A DNA stretch of 37,190 nt from Avimonas intestinalis (GTDB lineage: Bacteria; Bacillota; Clostridia; Oscillospirales; Acutalibacteraceae). The stretch lies in the NCBI GenBank assembly GCA_904380375.1, contig CAJFID010000027.1:1-37190 (forward strand), read 5' to 3'. The position numbers were made by a program, and so were the translations under genes. The notes under the pieces are model-generated. The model had not been told where the DNA came from. It searched no databases and saw nothing but the letters and a program-made list of their open reading frames with translations. This document shows positions 1 to 7,532 of the stretch, in pieces. Each line of letters begins with the position of its first letter. The stretch's first letter is position 1.

Positions 1-23
1 TTGAATTCCTTATCGTATTGCAT
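1..23 (-). CDS. 5' end of an unknown gene running off the left edge (possibly a PadR-type regulator)
   Basis: An ATG at 23-21 on the minus strand is preceded by a strong ribosome binding site (AAGGAAGGTGGAG). Seven codons, MQYDKEF, are visible before the edge. Some PadR-family repressors begin in a similar way, and the perfect palindrome just upstream would fit an autoregulated repressor, but seven residues cannot establish the family. That a gene starts here is well supported; its identity is a guess. Confidence 0.55.
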
Positions 24-37
24 GTCTCCACCTTCCT

Positions 38-56
38 TGATGATATATTATCATCA
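38..56. promoter_or_regulatory. Perfect palindrome, likely operator
   Basis: TGATGATA-TAT-TATCATCA has two perfect 8-base arms and a 3-base centre. It lies immediately upstream of the ribosome binding site of the minus-strand gene that starts at 23 and contains TAATAT-like -10 candidates on that strand. The position fits repression of that gene, perhaps by its own product. Confidence 0.5.
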
Positions 57-70
57 TTTGGTGGATTTAA

Positions 71-262
71 CGACTGCATTTTAATGATACTACTCCAGAG
101 TTACTGAATACGATAGAAAGCTACGCAAAAAAAGAGGGATTTCATACACTGCTTTTGGAAACTAGGATTACACTTGAACCGGCGGTTTCCATATACCGCA
201 CCGTTGGCTTTACGATCGTTTTTCAAGAGGGGCTGTATATTCGGATGCAGAAGAAGCTATAA
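71..262 (+). pseudogene. C-terminal remnant of a GNAT acetyltransferase
   Basis: An open frame ending at TAA 260-262 encodes about 63 residues. It contains ETRITLEPAVSIYRTVGF and ends IRMQKKL, which is the typical C-terminal part of a GNAT N-acetyltransferase (the 'A..lYr..GF' acetyl-CoA-side helix and a terminal 'M.K.L' strand). There is no start codon or ribosome binding site. The frame is closed upstream by TAA at 68-70, and the N-terminal two thirds of the domain are absent. I read it as a truncated fragment left by a rearrangement beside the edge gene. Confidence 0.6.
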
Positions 263-382
263 ATTTCACATGATGGCCATTCTTCTGCAAAATAGAGTAT
301 ACCAGCGCAAAATAATGCATGCCATCGAAGATACCCACAACGTTTTCACAGACATGGGGGATATTTCTTCAATGAGTAAAAG

Positions 383-449
383 AGGCCTGCATTCTCCGAT
401 GCAAGGGAGTGACGACACGACCCTTCTAAAAGGAGAACGCAGGCCTTTT
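383..449 (+). terminator. Long-stem terminator-like hairpin
   Basis: A 15-base arm at 383-397 pairs with 432-446 with one G-U pair. The 34-base loop holds a second small stem (AAGGG/CCCTT). TTTT follows on the plus strand and an A-run precedes the stem, so it may act in both directions. The stem and loop are longer than in a typical terminator, so an attenuator or a mobile hairpin remnant is possible. Confidence 0.4.
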
Positions 450-556
450 CGAGTATAAAATATACGGCTAAATAGGGAGAAAATAAACAGACAGATCAAA
501 GAAGCGGCGTAGGGAGGGAAAGAGAACCGTTAACCGTCGGCTTGGGGCAGAACCGG

Positions 557-574
557 AAAAGCCGTCATAGACGG
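557..574 (-). terminator. Possible weak terminator of the AKR/ECF/DUF1893 operon
   Basis: On the minus strand CCGTC-TAT-GACGG is followed by C and TTTT. The stem has only five pairs but lies downstream of the last gene of the operon. A second candidate hairpin lies at 585-613. Confidence 0.25.
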
Positions 575-663
575 ACAAGAATAAGGCGGTAAGCGGCGCC
601 GAGAGGATACCGCTGCCAAGACGAAATTTTCGCGATGTTGTTCAGGATTTGCGCCGGCCCCTC

Positions 664-1074
664 TTACTGAACCTTTTCGCCGAGCCGCGCGAACGCTTCC
701 GCCGGATCGTCCAGATCGGCTACCAGCGTCTCCATCGGGCAGTAGCCGGTATGGTCGCGGTTGATGATGTGGGGGACGAGCGTCTCGTATTCCGCTTCCA
801 CCCCCGCCTTCTGAAAGACGGCCAAGGCCAGCTCGCTGATCACCCCGGCGCGCACCGCGCGGATGCCGCCGTAAACGAAGAGCATCGCGGCCGCCTTGCC
901 GATCACGCGGTCAGCCGCCAGCCCGCCCCGGCAGAAATCCGGGTCGGCGCGCAGCCAATGCATCAGCGGGCGGATGCCGTGCTCTTGCGAGCGGTAAAAG
1001 GCGCCGTCCCGCGAGACGACGCAGGTCAGCCCCTCGTTTTTCAAAAGCGCGTACAGCGCGTCAACCCCGTCCAT
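664..1074 (-). CDS. DUF1893 family protein (TM1506-like)
   Basis: This 136-residue protein matches the DUF1893 pattern: an N-terminal 'CVVSRDG' strand, IRPL (34-37), the signature ADRVIGKAAA (54-63), NRDHTG and CPME (112-115). The family is known to have a cytidine-deaminase-like fold, and its biochemical function is not established. The length is normal for the family. It overlaps the end of the ECF S component gene by 14 bases, so the two are very probably co-translated. The start is ATG at 1074 after GGGGTG. The neighbour suggests a role connected with the molecule that transporter imports, but that is inference. Confidence 0.85.
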   Translation of the reverse strand: MDGVDALYALLKNEGLTCVVSRDGAFYRSQEHGIRPLMHWLRADPDFCRGGLAADRVIGKAAAMLFVYGGIRAVRAGVISELALAVFQKAGVEAEYETLVPHIINRDHTGYCPMETLVADLDDPAEAFARLGEKVQ

Positions 1075-1636
1075 ACAGCACCCCGCTTCTCTTCAGCGCC
1101 GTCACCAGCACGGGAATCACGATCAGCTGAAGCAGGATCCCCGGCAGGCCGGTCACGGCAGCCCCCGCCACCGTGCCGAGCACGGCGGGCAGCAGCGCGC
1201 CTGTGCCCAGGCCCGGGTAGGGGATCCCCAGCAGCCCAACGCCGGCGAGCAGCGCCAGCGCGTTGACCGCCCGTCCGGCCAGCATGGCCAGGATCAGGCT
1301 GGGCACCAGCGGCAGCTTCTGATAAAACAGGCCGGTAAAAAAGCCATAAGCGGCCAGTTCAAACAGCATAAAAAAGAGGGTAGGCGGCGCGGGCATCCCG
1401 CTGGCCACGAAGCTGGCGACCGGCAGGAGGATGCCGACCAGGAGCCCGAGCATCGGCCCGAGCAGCAGCCCGGCCATCAGCACGGCGATATGCAGGGGCA
1501 GGAAAATTTTTCCCATCGTCGGGCCGCCCACGGCGTGGAACAGCTGGGGCAGCACCACGCCGATGGCGAGCAGAAGCCCCGCGCAGACCACCTGCCGGAG
1601 ATTGACTTGATAGAAACGATCCTTATGTTGCGTCAT
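1061..1636 (-). CDS. ECF transporter S component (substrate unknown)
   Basis: This is a 191-residue, strongly hydrophobic protein with about six membrane segments. It has the layout of ECF-transporter substrate-binding (S) subunits. The stretch LPQLFHAVGGPTMGKIFLPL and the following LLLGPMLGLLVGILLP are typical of them. S components bind a vitamin and dock on a shared EcfA/EcfA'/EcfT module, which here could be the one at 15.2-17.7 kb. No riboswitch precedes the operon, so the substrate cannot be named. The ATG at 1636 has AAAGGA ten bases upstream. It lies 49 bases after the aldo/keto reductase gene and overlaps the DUF1893 gene. Confidence 0.85.
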   Translation of the reverse strand: MTQHKDRFYQVNLRQVVCAGLLLAIGVVLPQLFHAVGGPTMGKIFLPLHIAVLMAGLLLGPMLGLLVGILLPVASFVASGMPAPPTLFFMLFELAAYGFFTGLFYQKLPLVPSLILAMLAGRAVNALALLAGVGLLGIPYPGLGTGALLPAVLGTVAGAAVTGLPGILLQLIVIPVLVTALKRSGVLYGRG

Positions 1637-1685
1637 GGCAGAAAAATCCTTTGCTGTGTTTTTTGTAAAAGGCGTAAGGCGGGGC

Positions 1686-2801
1686 TTATTCGGCGAACGC
1701 AGCCCGCACCTCGGCCATCATCTCGCTGATCGGGATGTGCTGGGGACATACCTTCTCGCATTTGCGGCAGGCGCGGCAGAGGTCCGCCTTGCCCTGCACT
1801 TCCGCGTAGCAGGCCTTGGCCGCGTCGTTCCCCTGGGATACGGTCCGGTTGTACGCCTCAAACACGTTGGGGATTTCCACGCCGAAGGGGCAGGGCATAC
1901 AATACCGGCATTGGGTGCAGGGGACGAGGGCGGTGGTGTCATAGACCCGCTTGGCCTCGGCCAGCATCGCGAGATCCGCTTGGCCGAGCATCCCTGCCCG
2001 GGCGCGGTCGGCGTAGGCCAGGTTGTCCTGGGCCTGCTGCATGGTGCTCATCCCGCTGAGGAGCAGGGTGACCTCCGGCCGGTTCCACAGGTAGTCCAGC
2101 GCCCATTCCACCGGCGACTTGGCCGGATCAAGCGCCGCCTGCACACCGCGGGGCGGGACGGCGAGCTTGCCGCCTAACAGCGGCTCCATAATCACGACGC
2201 CCAGCCCCTTGGACGCCGCGTACTCCAAACCGCGCAACCCCGCCTGGTAGTCGGTGCCGACATAGTTGAGCTGGATTTGGCAGAATTCCCAGCCGTCGTA
2301 TTCGTCAAGGATCTGCTGGAAGATTTCGTAATCGTCGTGAAAGGAAAAGCCGATATGGCGGATCCGCCCGTCCCGCTTGGCCTGTTCCATCTTTTCGGGG
2401 ATATGCAGGCGCTTGGCCTTGTCCCACTCCCGGCGGTCCAGGGCGTGCAGGAGATAAAAATCGACGTAGGGAAGCTCCAGCCGCCCCAGCTGGGTTGAGA
2501 GGAACCGCTCAAAGTCCTCTTCTTTTTCCACCAGGCTCATCGGCAGCTTGGTGGCGATATGTACCTTTTCGCGGTAGCCGTCCTTGACGGCCCTGCCCAC
2601 GATGGCTTCGCTCTCCCCGTTGTGGTAAAAATAGGCCGTGTCAATGTAGGTGAGCCCCTGATCGATGGCGTGACGCATCATGGCGACGGCTTCGTCCGCG
2701 TCCACCTTGCCGTCCTTATACGGGAAACGCATCGCGCCGAAGCCGAGAACCGAAACCGTTTCCCCGGTTTTCCCAAATTGGCGATACTGCATCTGCCTCA
2801 T
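1686..2801 (-). CDS. Aldo/keto reductase with C-terminal 4Fe-4S ferredoxin domain
   Basis: The 371-residue protein has an N-terminal (beta/alpha)8 aldo/keto reductase domain. The catalytic tetrad is visible: Asp54 and Tyr59 in DTAYFYHNG, Lys85 in ATKLP and His119 in LLHA. A C-terminal domain carries two cysteine groups, CTQCRYCMPCPFGV and CRACRKCEKVCP, typical of two [4Fe-4S] clusters. This class is common in anaerobic Firmicutes and is thought to be a cytosolic oxidoreductase moving electrons between NAD(P)H and the clusters; substrates are mostly unknown. It is the first gene of a three-gene operon. The ATG at 2801 follows GAAAGGATGAGG. A promoter is visible about 100 bases upstream. Confidence 0.92.
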   Translation of the reverse strand: MRQMQYRQFGKTGETVSVLGFGAMRFPYKDGKVDADEAVAMMRHAIDQGLTYIDTAYFYHNGESEAIVGRAVKDGYREKVHIATKLPMSLVEKEEDFERFLSTQLGRLELPYVDFYLLHALDRREWDKAKRLHIPEKMEQAKRDGRIRHIGFSFHDDYEIFQQILDEYDGWEFCQIQLNYVGTDYQAGLRGLEYAASKGLGVVIMEPLLGGKLAVPPRGVQAALDPAKSPVEWALDYLWNRPEVTLLLSGMSTMQQAQDNLAYADRARAGMLGQADLAMLAEAKRVYDTTALVPCTQCRYCMPCPFGVEIPNVFEAYNRTVSQGNDAAKACYAEVQGKADLCRACRKCEKVCPQHIPISEMMAEVRAAFAE

Positions 2802-2902
2802 CCTTTCTCTGTCGGTTATGCGAACGCAGCAGGGCCTGTCCCCCGTGCCGGCAGGCGCGGGAGAGGGAAGCCCTCTTTGCCGCAGGGTCAGCCTTTTCTT
2901 TT

Positions 2903-2931
2903 AGGATACCATGATTCTGCGCCCGATTCAA
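2903..2931 (-). promoter_or_regulatory. Sigma-A type promoter of the aldo/keto reductase operon
   Basis: On the minus strand TTGAAT (2931-2926), a 17-base spacer, then TATCCT (2908-2903). It points to the gene starting at 2801 and gives a leader of roughly 95 bases. Confidence 0.5.
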
Positions 2932-3003
2932 TGCTTTTTCGGGAGATCCTCCGCCACGTGCCTGCGGGCGGGGCGAGGATGCGGAGGCGGAACAAAACGC
3001 GCG

Positions 3004-3044
3004 GGGCTCCCCTGCTTGAAGGAATCATTCAAGCAGGGGAGCCC
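3004..3044 (-). terminator. Terminator of the PH-domain operon
   Basis: Perfect 17-base arms (3004-3020 and 3028-3044) around a 7-base loop lie downstream of the minus-strand gene that ends at 3108. On that strand the stem is followed by a short GC stretch and TTTT. The rest of 2802-3107 holds only the promoter above and GC-rich spacer. Confidence 0.6.
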
Positions 3045-3107
3045 TCCCGCAGAAGCGCCCGGGAGCGGGAGGAGGCGCGCCCTCCCGTCCCGCGGGCAGC
3101 GGCCGCG

Positions 3108-4496
3108 TTACTTTTGTACGGCGGCGTTAATGGCGATCAGGCGGCCGGCCAGCATGGCCGCCGGCTCATAGGGCAGGGCGCGTACCCGGTGGCGCCGGCG
3201 CTTCTCCCCAAAGCAGCGGAGCTCTACCGTGCAGGTCCCATTGCGCCGTTCCCACGGATTCCGGGTGATAATCAGGCAGTCCGCCACCTCGCAGGGGACG
3301 TGGATTTCGTACAGGGCCAGCCCGCGGGGATACCGCATGGTGACCGCGCCCCGTCCCACGCCGAAGCCCGCCCGGAAATAGCCGGTCAGCCGGATGAACA
3401 GCCACCATGTCCCGGCTAAGAACCATACGGCGGCCAGCGTCCCCCATACCCCGCCCAGGAACAGGGGGAGAAAGCTCCCCGCCGCCAGCAGGAGGGGAGG
3501 CCAGACATACCGCCACAGCGCGCTTTTGGCCGGACGGAGGGATCCCGCGCAGATGGGGTATTCCGGCAGCAGCACATCAAGCGCGGCGCAGAGCTCCTTC
3601 GGCCGCGCGGCGGGGATGATGAGGGGACGCGCCCCCTTTTCACGGCCGTAGCCGGCCGCCGTTATCGTGACGGTATGCAGGCTGAAAAGCCGCATGAACA
3701 GGGTCTGGCGGAGCTCAAGGGCGGTGATCCGGCTGCAGTCCATATAGACGTCCCGCCGCGTCAGCAGGCCGGAGGTGACGTGCAGCTGCTCCCCGTCCCG
3801 TTCGGCGTAGAACCCGGCTGTCCGGATAAACATGTGCACAAAGGCATAGGTCCAGCCCAGGATCAGGACGTTGGTCAGCGTGTTGAACAGCGGGGGCAGG
3901 CCGATCGAAAGCAGGCGGTCCATCAGGTTGTACACTTCGCCGGTCATCTCCCGGCCCAGGATCTGTCCCGCCTGCCGCACCGCCGGGGCCAGCGTCAGCA
4001 GCCCAAGCGCCGCGTTTGAGCTTGACGCGGACATCACCGCCACGGGGAAAGCGCGGGCCGCATACCGGCGCCGCGGCCGGCCGGCCCCCTTCCGGAGCGT
4101 CCCCCGCGTGGCGGAAGCGGGGAGGTAGATCGTCGCGTCCGCCCGCCGGCGCAGGCCGGCGGTATTGATCCGCACCCGCCGCCCGCGGGCCAGCCACATC
4201 AGCGGGGTGCGTTCCATTTCAACCGAGGCCGCATCCTCCGCCGAAATGCGCAGCGTACGGCGGTAAACCAGGCCCTGCCGCAGCGTCAGCCCGCCGTGCA
4301 GGGAATACCGCGCTTTTTTCCACTTCATTACGGAGTAGCCGATCAGCAGCGCGGCTAGGACGACGTCCCGCAGGGAGGCGAGAAGGATAAACACGATATC
4401 CCGCGGCGAAAAGACCACCCGCAGCACAGGCAGCAGGAGAAGGAGTATCCACTTTTTGGAGTCGTAATAGCAATAGAGGGGATGGGGGCGGAACAT
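3108..4496 (-). CDS. Membrane protein with bacterial PH domains (YdbT-like)
   Basis: The protein has 462 residues. Hydrophobic segments near residues 15-55, 195-225 and 340-370 are separated by three beta-rich soluble stretches. Each stretch has the bPH2 pattern, for example LTLRQGLVYRRTLRISAED, then LHVTSGLLTRRDVYMDCSRI, then VTMRYPRGLALYEIHVPCE. This is the build of Bacillus YdbT-type proteins, which occur next to a smaller YdbS-type partner, as here. In B. subtilis the YdbS/YdbT pair has been linked to resistance to antimicrobial compounds; whether that holds here is unknown. The ATG at 4496 follows AAAGGAG. It lies 201 bases after the partner gene, with no terminator seen between them. 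Confidence 0.75.
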   Translation of the reverse strand: MFRPHPLYCYYDSKKWILLLLLPVLRVVFSPRDIVFILLASLRDVVLAALLIGYSVMKWKKARYSLHGGLTLRQGLVYRRTLRISAEDAASVEMERTPLMWLARGRRVRINTAGLRRRADATIYLPASATRGTLRKGAGRPRRRYAARAFPVAVMSASSSNAALGLLTLAPAVRQAGQILGREMTGEVYNLMDRLLSIGLPPLFNTLTNVLILGWTYAFVHMFIRTAGFYAERDGEQLHVTSGLLTRRDVYMDCSRITALELRQTLFMRLFSLHTVTITAAGYGREKGARPLIIPAARPKELCAALDVLLPEYPICAGSLRPAKSALWRYVWPPLLLAAGSFLPLFLGGVWGTLAAVWFLAGTWWLFIRLTGYFRAGFGVGRGAVTMRYPRGLALYEIHVPCEVADCLIITRNPWERRNGTCTVELRCFGEKRRRHRVRALPYEPAAMLAGRLIAINAAVQK

Positions 4497-4697
4497 GGCG
4501 GATACTCCTTTTCAGCCCTTTTCGGGGATAAACACGCCCTCCGCGGGAACCTATCCGCCGGCTTCCGGAGGCAGGGGAGGGCATCCCGGCGGGGCGGGAC
4601 CAGCAGCGGCCCTGGTCTTAACGGCGGGCCGGCCGTCTGTGCGAAGGGCGGGCCTGTGTACGGCACGGGCTTTTGGCGCCTGAGCCTTGCCTGGCGG

Positions 4698-5174
4698 CTA
4701 TCCGCCGTCCATTTGGCTGTCCGGCGGATCCTCCGGCACACAGACCGCTTCAAGCGCCTTGGAGAGCCGCTCGGCCTCGTCCTCGGGCAGAAGGGGGATG
4801 AGCACGGTGCCCCCGGCAAAGCGCAGCACCATGGTCCTGCAGTGAAGCCGCCGCTGCAGGGGGGTGGAGCCCGACTCCACGGTCCGCAGGGCGGAGGCGG
4901 GGACGTAAAGCTCCCGCTTGAAGAGGACCCCCTTGACCGCCCGGACGGCGGTCCCGTCAAAGCTGCCCTGCAGGCAGGCGGCATACCGGGGAGGGTACCA
5001 CAGCGCGGCGGCCACCGTGGCCGCCCCGGTCAGGGCGGCCAGGATCAGCAGCCAGGGGGTGAGCAGCCCGGCCAGGCAGCCGGCCAGCCCGGTCAGGAGG
5101 ATCCCGGCGGCGGATATCCATAGCGCCAGCACCCTTTCGCTGCGTTTATCGGCGGCGAAGGCGAGCGGATACAT
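4698..5174 (-). CDS. Small bacterial-PH-domain membrane protein (YdbS-like)
   Basis: The 158-residue protein starts MYPLAFAADKR. Two membrane helices (about residues 20-60) are followed by one bPH2-type beta domain (KGVLFKRELYVPASALRTVE, then TPLQRRLHCRTMVLRFAGG). The reading frame stays open upstream, but ATG 5174 is chosen because GGGAGGAGGG lies directly before it and the family begins here. Together with the next gene it forms a YdbS/YdbT-like pair, probably a membrane complex of unknown function. Confidence 0.75.
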   Translation of the reverse strand: MYPLAFAADKRSERVLALWISAAGILLTGLAGCLAGLLTPWLLILAALTGAATVAAALWYPPRYAACLQGSFDGTAVRAVKGVLFKRELYVPASALRTVESGSTPLQRRLHCRTMVLRFAGGTVLIPLLPEDEAERLSKALEAVCVPEDPPDSQMDGG

Positions 5175-5208
5175 GCGGTCCCTCCTCCCGTTTCCGCAGC
5201 GGATTCTT

Positions 5209-5237
5209 ATCGTAAAGTATATGCCGCCCGGGGACAA
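5209..5237 (-). promoter_or_regulatory. Probable promoter of the PH-domain pair, with a direct repeat
   Basis: On the minus strand TTGTCC (5237-5232), 17 bases, TACGAT (5214-5209). Two copies of TATACTTT, 21 bases apart, overlap this promoter and could bind a regulator. Confidence 0.4.
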
Positions 5238-5299
5238 AGTATACGCTCCCATACGCTTCCCAGCGGCGGAACGGGCGGAGCAGGGGCGAATGCCGCGAA

Positions 5300-5360
5300 A
5301 AAGAAACACGGGATCGCGGGAACGGCAAAACGCAGCGCGCTGCCGCTCCCTTGATCCCGT
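5300..5360 (-). terminator. Terminator of the rlmI-like gene
   Basis: ACGGGATC at 5308-5315 pairs with 5353-5360, and an inner ten-base stem with one G-U pair (GGGAGCGGCA with TGCCGTTCCC on the minus strand) continues it. On the minus strand the structure is followed by GTTTCTTTTT. It lies between the methyltransferase stop at 5477 and the PH-domain promoter. Confidence 0.65.
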
Positions 5361-5476
5361 ATTCTCTATGTATCACAATTTCACGCTTTATGATGATGCA
5401 AATTTGACCGGCGCTTCCCCCCGTACAGCGGCCCGTGAAATCAGCGCCGCCGGATCGCGCCCGATGCGTCCCGCCG

Positions 5477-6682
5477 TTACACAATCTGGAACAGATAGAA
5501 TTTGAGATAATCGGTTTCCGGCACGTTCCAAAGCACGGGATGGTCGGGCGCCTGCTGGCGCGCCTCAATCTGGCGCAGACAAACGCCGGCGTCCGCCGCC
5601 GCGGCCCGGAGCATCTCCCGGAAAAGGGCGTCGGTCATAAAGTGGGAGCAGGAACAGGTCGCGAGATAGCCGCCGCGGGGCAGCAGCTTCATGGCACGGA
5701 GGTTGATTTCCTTATACCCGCGGATCGCGTTCTGGGTGGCGGAGCGGGATTTGGTAAAGGCGGGCGGGTCAAGGATGATGAAATCGTAGGGCTTGCCTTG
5801 GAGGGAGGGGAGTAGGTCAAAGACGTTTTCGCACCGGAAGTCCATCCGGTCCTCCAGCCCGTTCAACCGGGCGTTTTCCTGCGCCAAAGCGACCGCGTCG
5901 GCCGAGATATCCACCGCCGTAACGTGCGCCGCGCCGGCCAAAGCAGCGTTGAGAGCAAAGGAGCCGGTATGGGTAAAGCAGTCCAGCACCCGGCGCCCGG
6001 CGGCCAGCCTGGCGGCAGCCCGGCGGTTGTATTTCTGGTCAAGGAAAAAACCGGTTTTCTGCCCGCTTTCAAAATCTACCCGGTATTTTACGCCGTTTTC
6101 GGTCAGGGTCAGCCGGGTGGAAGGGAGCGGCGCGCCGAACCAGCCCTTGCTTTCCGCGAGCCCCTCAAGGCGGCGGATGCCCACGTCGTTGCGCTCAAAA
6201 ATCCCGTCCACGGCTTGCCCGTCCTCCCGCAGCACCTGCAGCAGGAGGGGGAAAATCACCGGCTTGAGCCGCTCGATGCCCAGGGAGAGGGTCTGCGTTA
6301 CCAGCACGTTTTCAAAGCGGTCGACCGTCAGGCCGGGGAATTGGTCGGCTTCCCCGAAAATAACCCGGCAGGCGTTGCAGTCGTCCCCTATCGCCGCCTT
6401 GCGGTACTCCCAGGCGTAGCGTACCCGCCGCTGCCAAAACGCCTCGTCCACCCGGTCGGAAGCGTTGCGGGTGAGCAGGCGGATCCGGATTTTGGAATGG
6501 TCGCTGACCAGCCCCGTGCCGATATACCGGCCCCGGGTGCTGAATATGTCGACGATCCCCCCGTTTTCATGCTCGCCGGCCTCTAGGACCTCGGTGTCGT
6601 AAATCCAGGGATGCCCCGCCTCGCAGGCGAGCTGGGCTTTGTGGGTGACGGTAAAGCGGGGATAGGGGCGCTGCTGTTTCAT
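5477..6682 (-). CDS. rlmI: Class I SAM-dependent 23S rRNA cytosine-C5 methyltransferase, RlmI-like
   Basis: The protein has 401 residues. It starts with a PUA RNA-binding domain (about 1-75: HPWIYDTEVLE, then GRYIGTGLVS) and an EEHEE-like middle. The C-terminal Rossmann methyltransferase has SAM motif I VLDCFTHTGSFALNAA, an acidic residue in VDIS, motif IV LDPPAF and the cysteine motif TCSCSHF. The family methylates C5 of 23S rRNA cytosine (C1962 in E. coli). The frame is open further upstream, but ATG 6682 is chosen for its ribosome binding site (GGGAGGAAAC) and because the PUA domain begins right there. Only about 50 bases separate it from the preceding gene's terminator, so it may depend partly on read-through. 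Confidence 0.9.
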   Translation of the reverse strand: MKQQRPYPRFTVTHKAQLACEAGHPWIYDTEVLEAGEHENGGIVDIFSTRGRYIGTGLVSDHSKIRIRLLTRNASDRVDEAFWQRRVRYAWEYRKAAIGDDCNACRVIFGEADQFPGLTVDRFENVLVTQTLSLGIERLKPVIFPLLLQVLREDGQAVDGIFERNDVGIRRLEGLAESKGWFGAPLPSTRLTLTENGVKYRVDFESGQKTGFFLDQKYNRRAAARLAAGRRVLDCFTHTGSFALNAALAGAAHVTAVDISADAVALAQENARLNGLEDRMDFRCENVFDLLPSLQGKPYDFIILDPPAFTKSRSATQNAIRGYKEINLRAMKLLPRGGYLATCSCSHFMTDALFREMLRAAAADAGVCLRQIEARQQAPDHPVLWNVPETDYLKFYLFQIV

Positions 6683-6731
6683 GGCGTTTCCTCCCAACGG
6701 CTGAGGGCGGCGGCCAGCCGCCCCATACAGC

Positions 6732-6763
6732 AAAAAGGGAGGAAGAGCACGGCCCTTCCTCCC
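6732..6763 (-). terminator. Intrinsic terminator after the SH3 lipoprotein gene
   Basis: GGGAGGAAG (6737-6745) pairs perfectly with CTTCCTCCC (6755-6763), and TTTTT follows on the minus strand. It is a textbook terminator. Confidence 0.8.
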
Positions 6764-6797
6764 GGCGGTTCTGTTTGGATGTCTGGGACGCCGCGGC

Positions 6798-7273
6798 TTA
6801 CTGCGCGGCCGTCGTCGTGGTTTCCGGGGCGGTAGCCGGGGGCACGGTGGTGGTGACCAGCGTGGCGGAGATGTATTGGGCGTTGACATAGCCGACGCCG
6901 TCCGGCCCGTTTGCAAAGCTGATCTGGTACCAATCGCCCTCCTTGCCCAGGATGGTGACCTGCTCGCCCACGTGCAGGCCGCCGATGGCGTAATATTCCG
7001 TACCCGGGCCGGTGCGGATGTTGACCGAATCGGTGGACCAGCCGGTCGTCATGCCGTCGGGGTGCGGCGTCGTCGTTGTGGTGGCCGTCGTCGTTGCCGC
7101 CGTGGTTGTTTCCGCCGTCGTCTCCGCCGCCGTGGTGGTGCCGCCGCTTTGCGTCCCCCCTTCATTCTGGGGCCGCAGGCGGTCAAAGTCAGCGCGGCCG
7201 CGGCAGCCAGTGCCGCCACGCCCAGGCGGAGGGCTTTCTGCGCAAGGGAACGGTCGTTTTTTATAGCGAACAT
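6798..7273 (-). pseudogene. SH3-domain lipoprotein, frame broken after the lipobox
   Basis: From ATG 7273 (AGGAG nine bases upstream) the first frame gives a short basic start, a hydrophobic Ala/Leu stretch and the lipobox LTAC. It then runs into an Arg-rich tail. The -1 frame supplies what should follow: QNEGGTQSGG, a Thr-rich linker and a bacterial SH3 domain (STDSVNIRTGPGTEYYAIGG, then GDWYQISF and VGYVNAQYIS). The switch must lie in about 7155-7175, where the minus strand reads CCCC and shortly after GGGGGG. It may be a true indel, a slippery or phase-variable site, or an assembly error. The intact product would be a membrane-anchored lipoprotein with a cell-wall-binding SH3 domain. Confidence 0.7.
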
Positions 7274-7482
7274 GGCGATCATCTCCTGCAAAGATTCGGG
7301 ATTCCCTTTTTCCTTCAAAAAACAGATATCGGGAGTATTTTACCACAATTCCGCAAAGAATAAAAGCCGGATTATAAAAAATTAAGGTCGCCGAAATTGC
7401 CAAAATCGCCGGGCAAAAATTTCCTTAAGCAAGAGCAGGGCGCGGAAAAGGGCCAGCGCCTTCCGCGGCGGGTGCAAAATAG

Positions 7483-7511
7483 GCCGCCGGCCGCCTTCGG
7501 CAACCGGCGGC
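7483..7511 (+). promoter_or_regulatory. Hairpin before the apbE ribosome binding site
   Basis: GCCGCCGG (7483-7490) and CCGGCGGC (7504-7511) form a perfect 8-pair stem just upstream of the G-rich ribosome binding site of apbE. It could influence translation. It does not resemble an FMN riboswitch, and no T-run follows. The AT-rich stretch 7330-7390 presumably holds the promoters of the divergent SH3 and apbE genes, but no -35/-10 pair stands out. Confidence 0.25.
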
Positions 7512-7532
7512 GAGGGGAGGGGAAGGGACGAT

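Larger units (their letters stand above)
263..663. other. Gene-free stretch with hairpins
   Basis: No convincing gene lies between the GNAT remnant and the DUF1893 gene. Frames that stay open here on both strands have no ribosome binding site or recognisable protein content. The stretch holds a long hairpin (383-446) and small hairpins at 562-574 and 585-613, which could terminate the minus-strand operon. Base composition shifts from AT-rich to GC-rich within it. Confidence 0.4.

Noticed and set aside
2559..3419. Long plus-strand frame (286 codons) across the aldo/keto reductase start and the PH-domain gene
   Set aside because: It runs antisense to two clearly recognised genes and through a terminator hairpin; it has no start signal.
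7441..7532. Possible FMN riboswitch before apbE
   Set aside because: Only a simple GC hairpin is present; the conserved FMN-aptamer blocks are absent.
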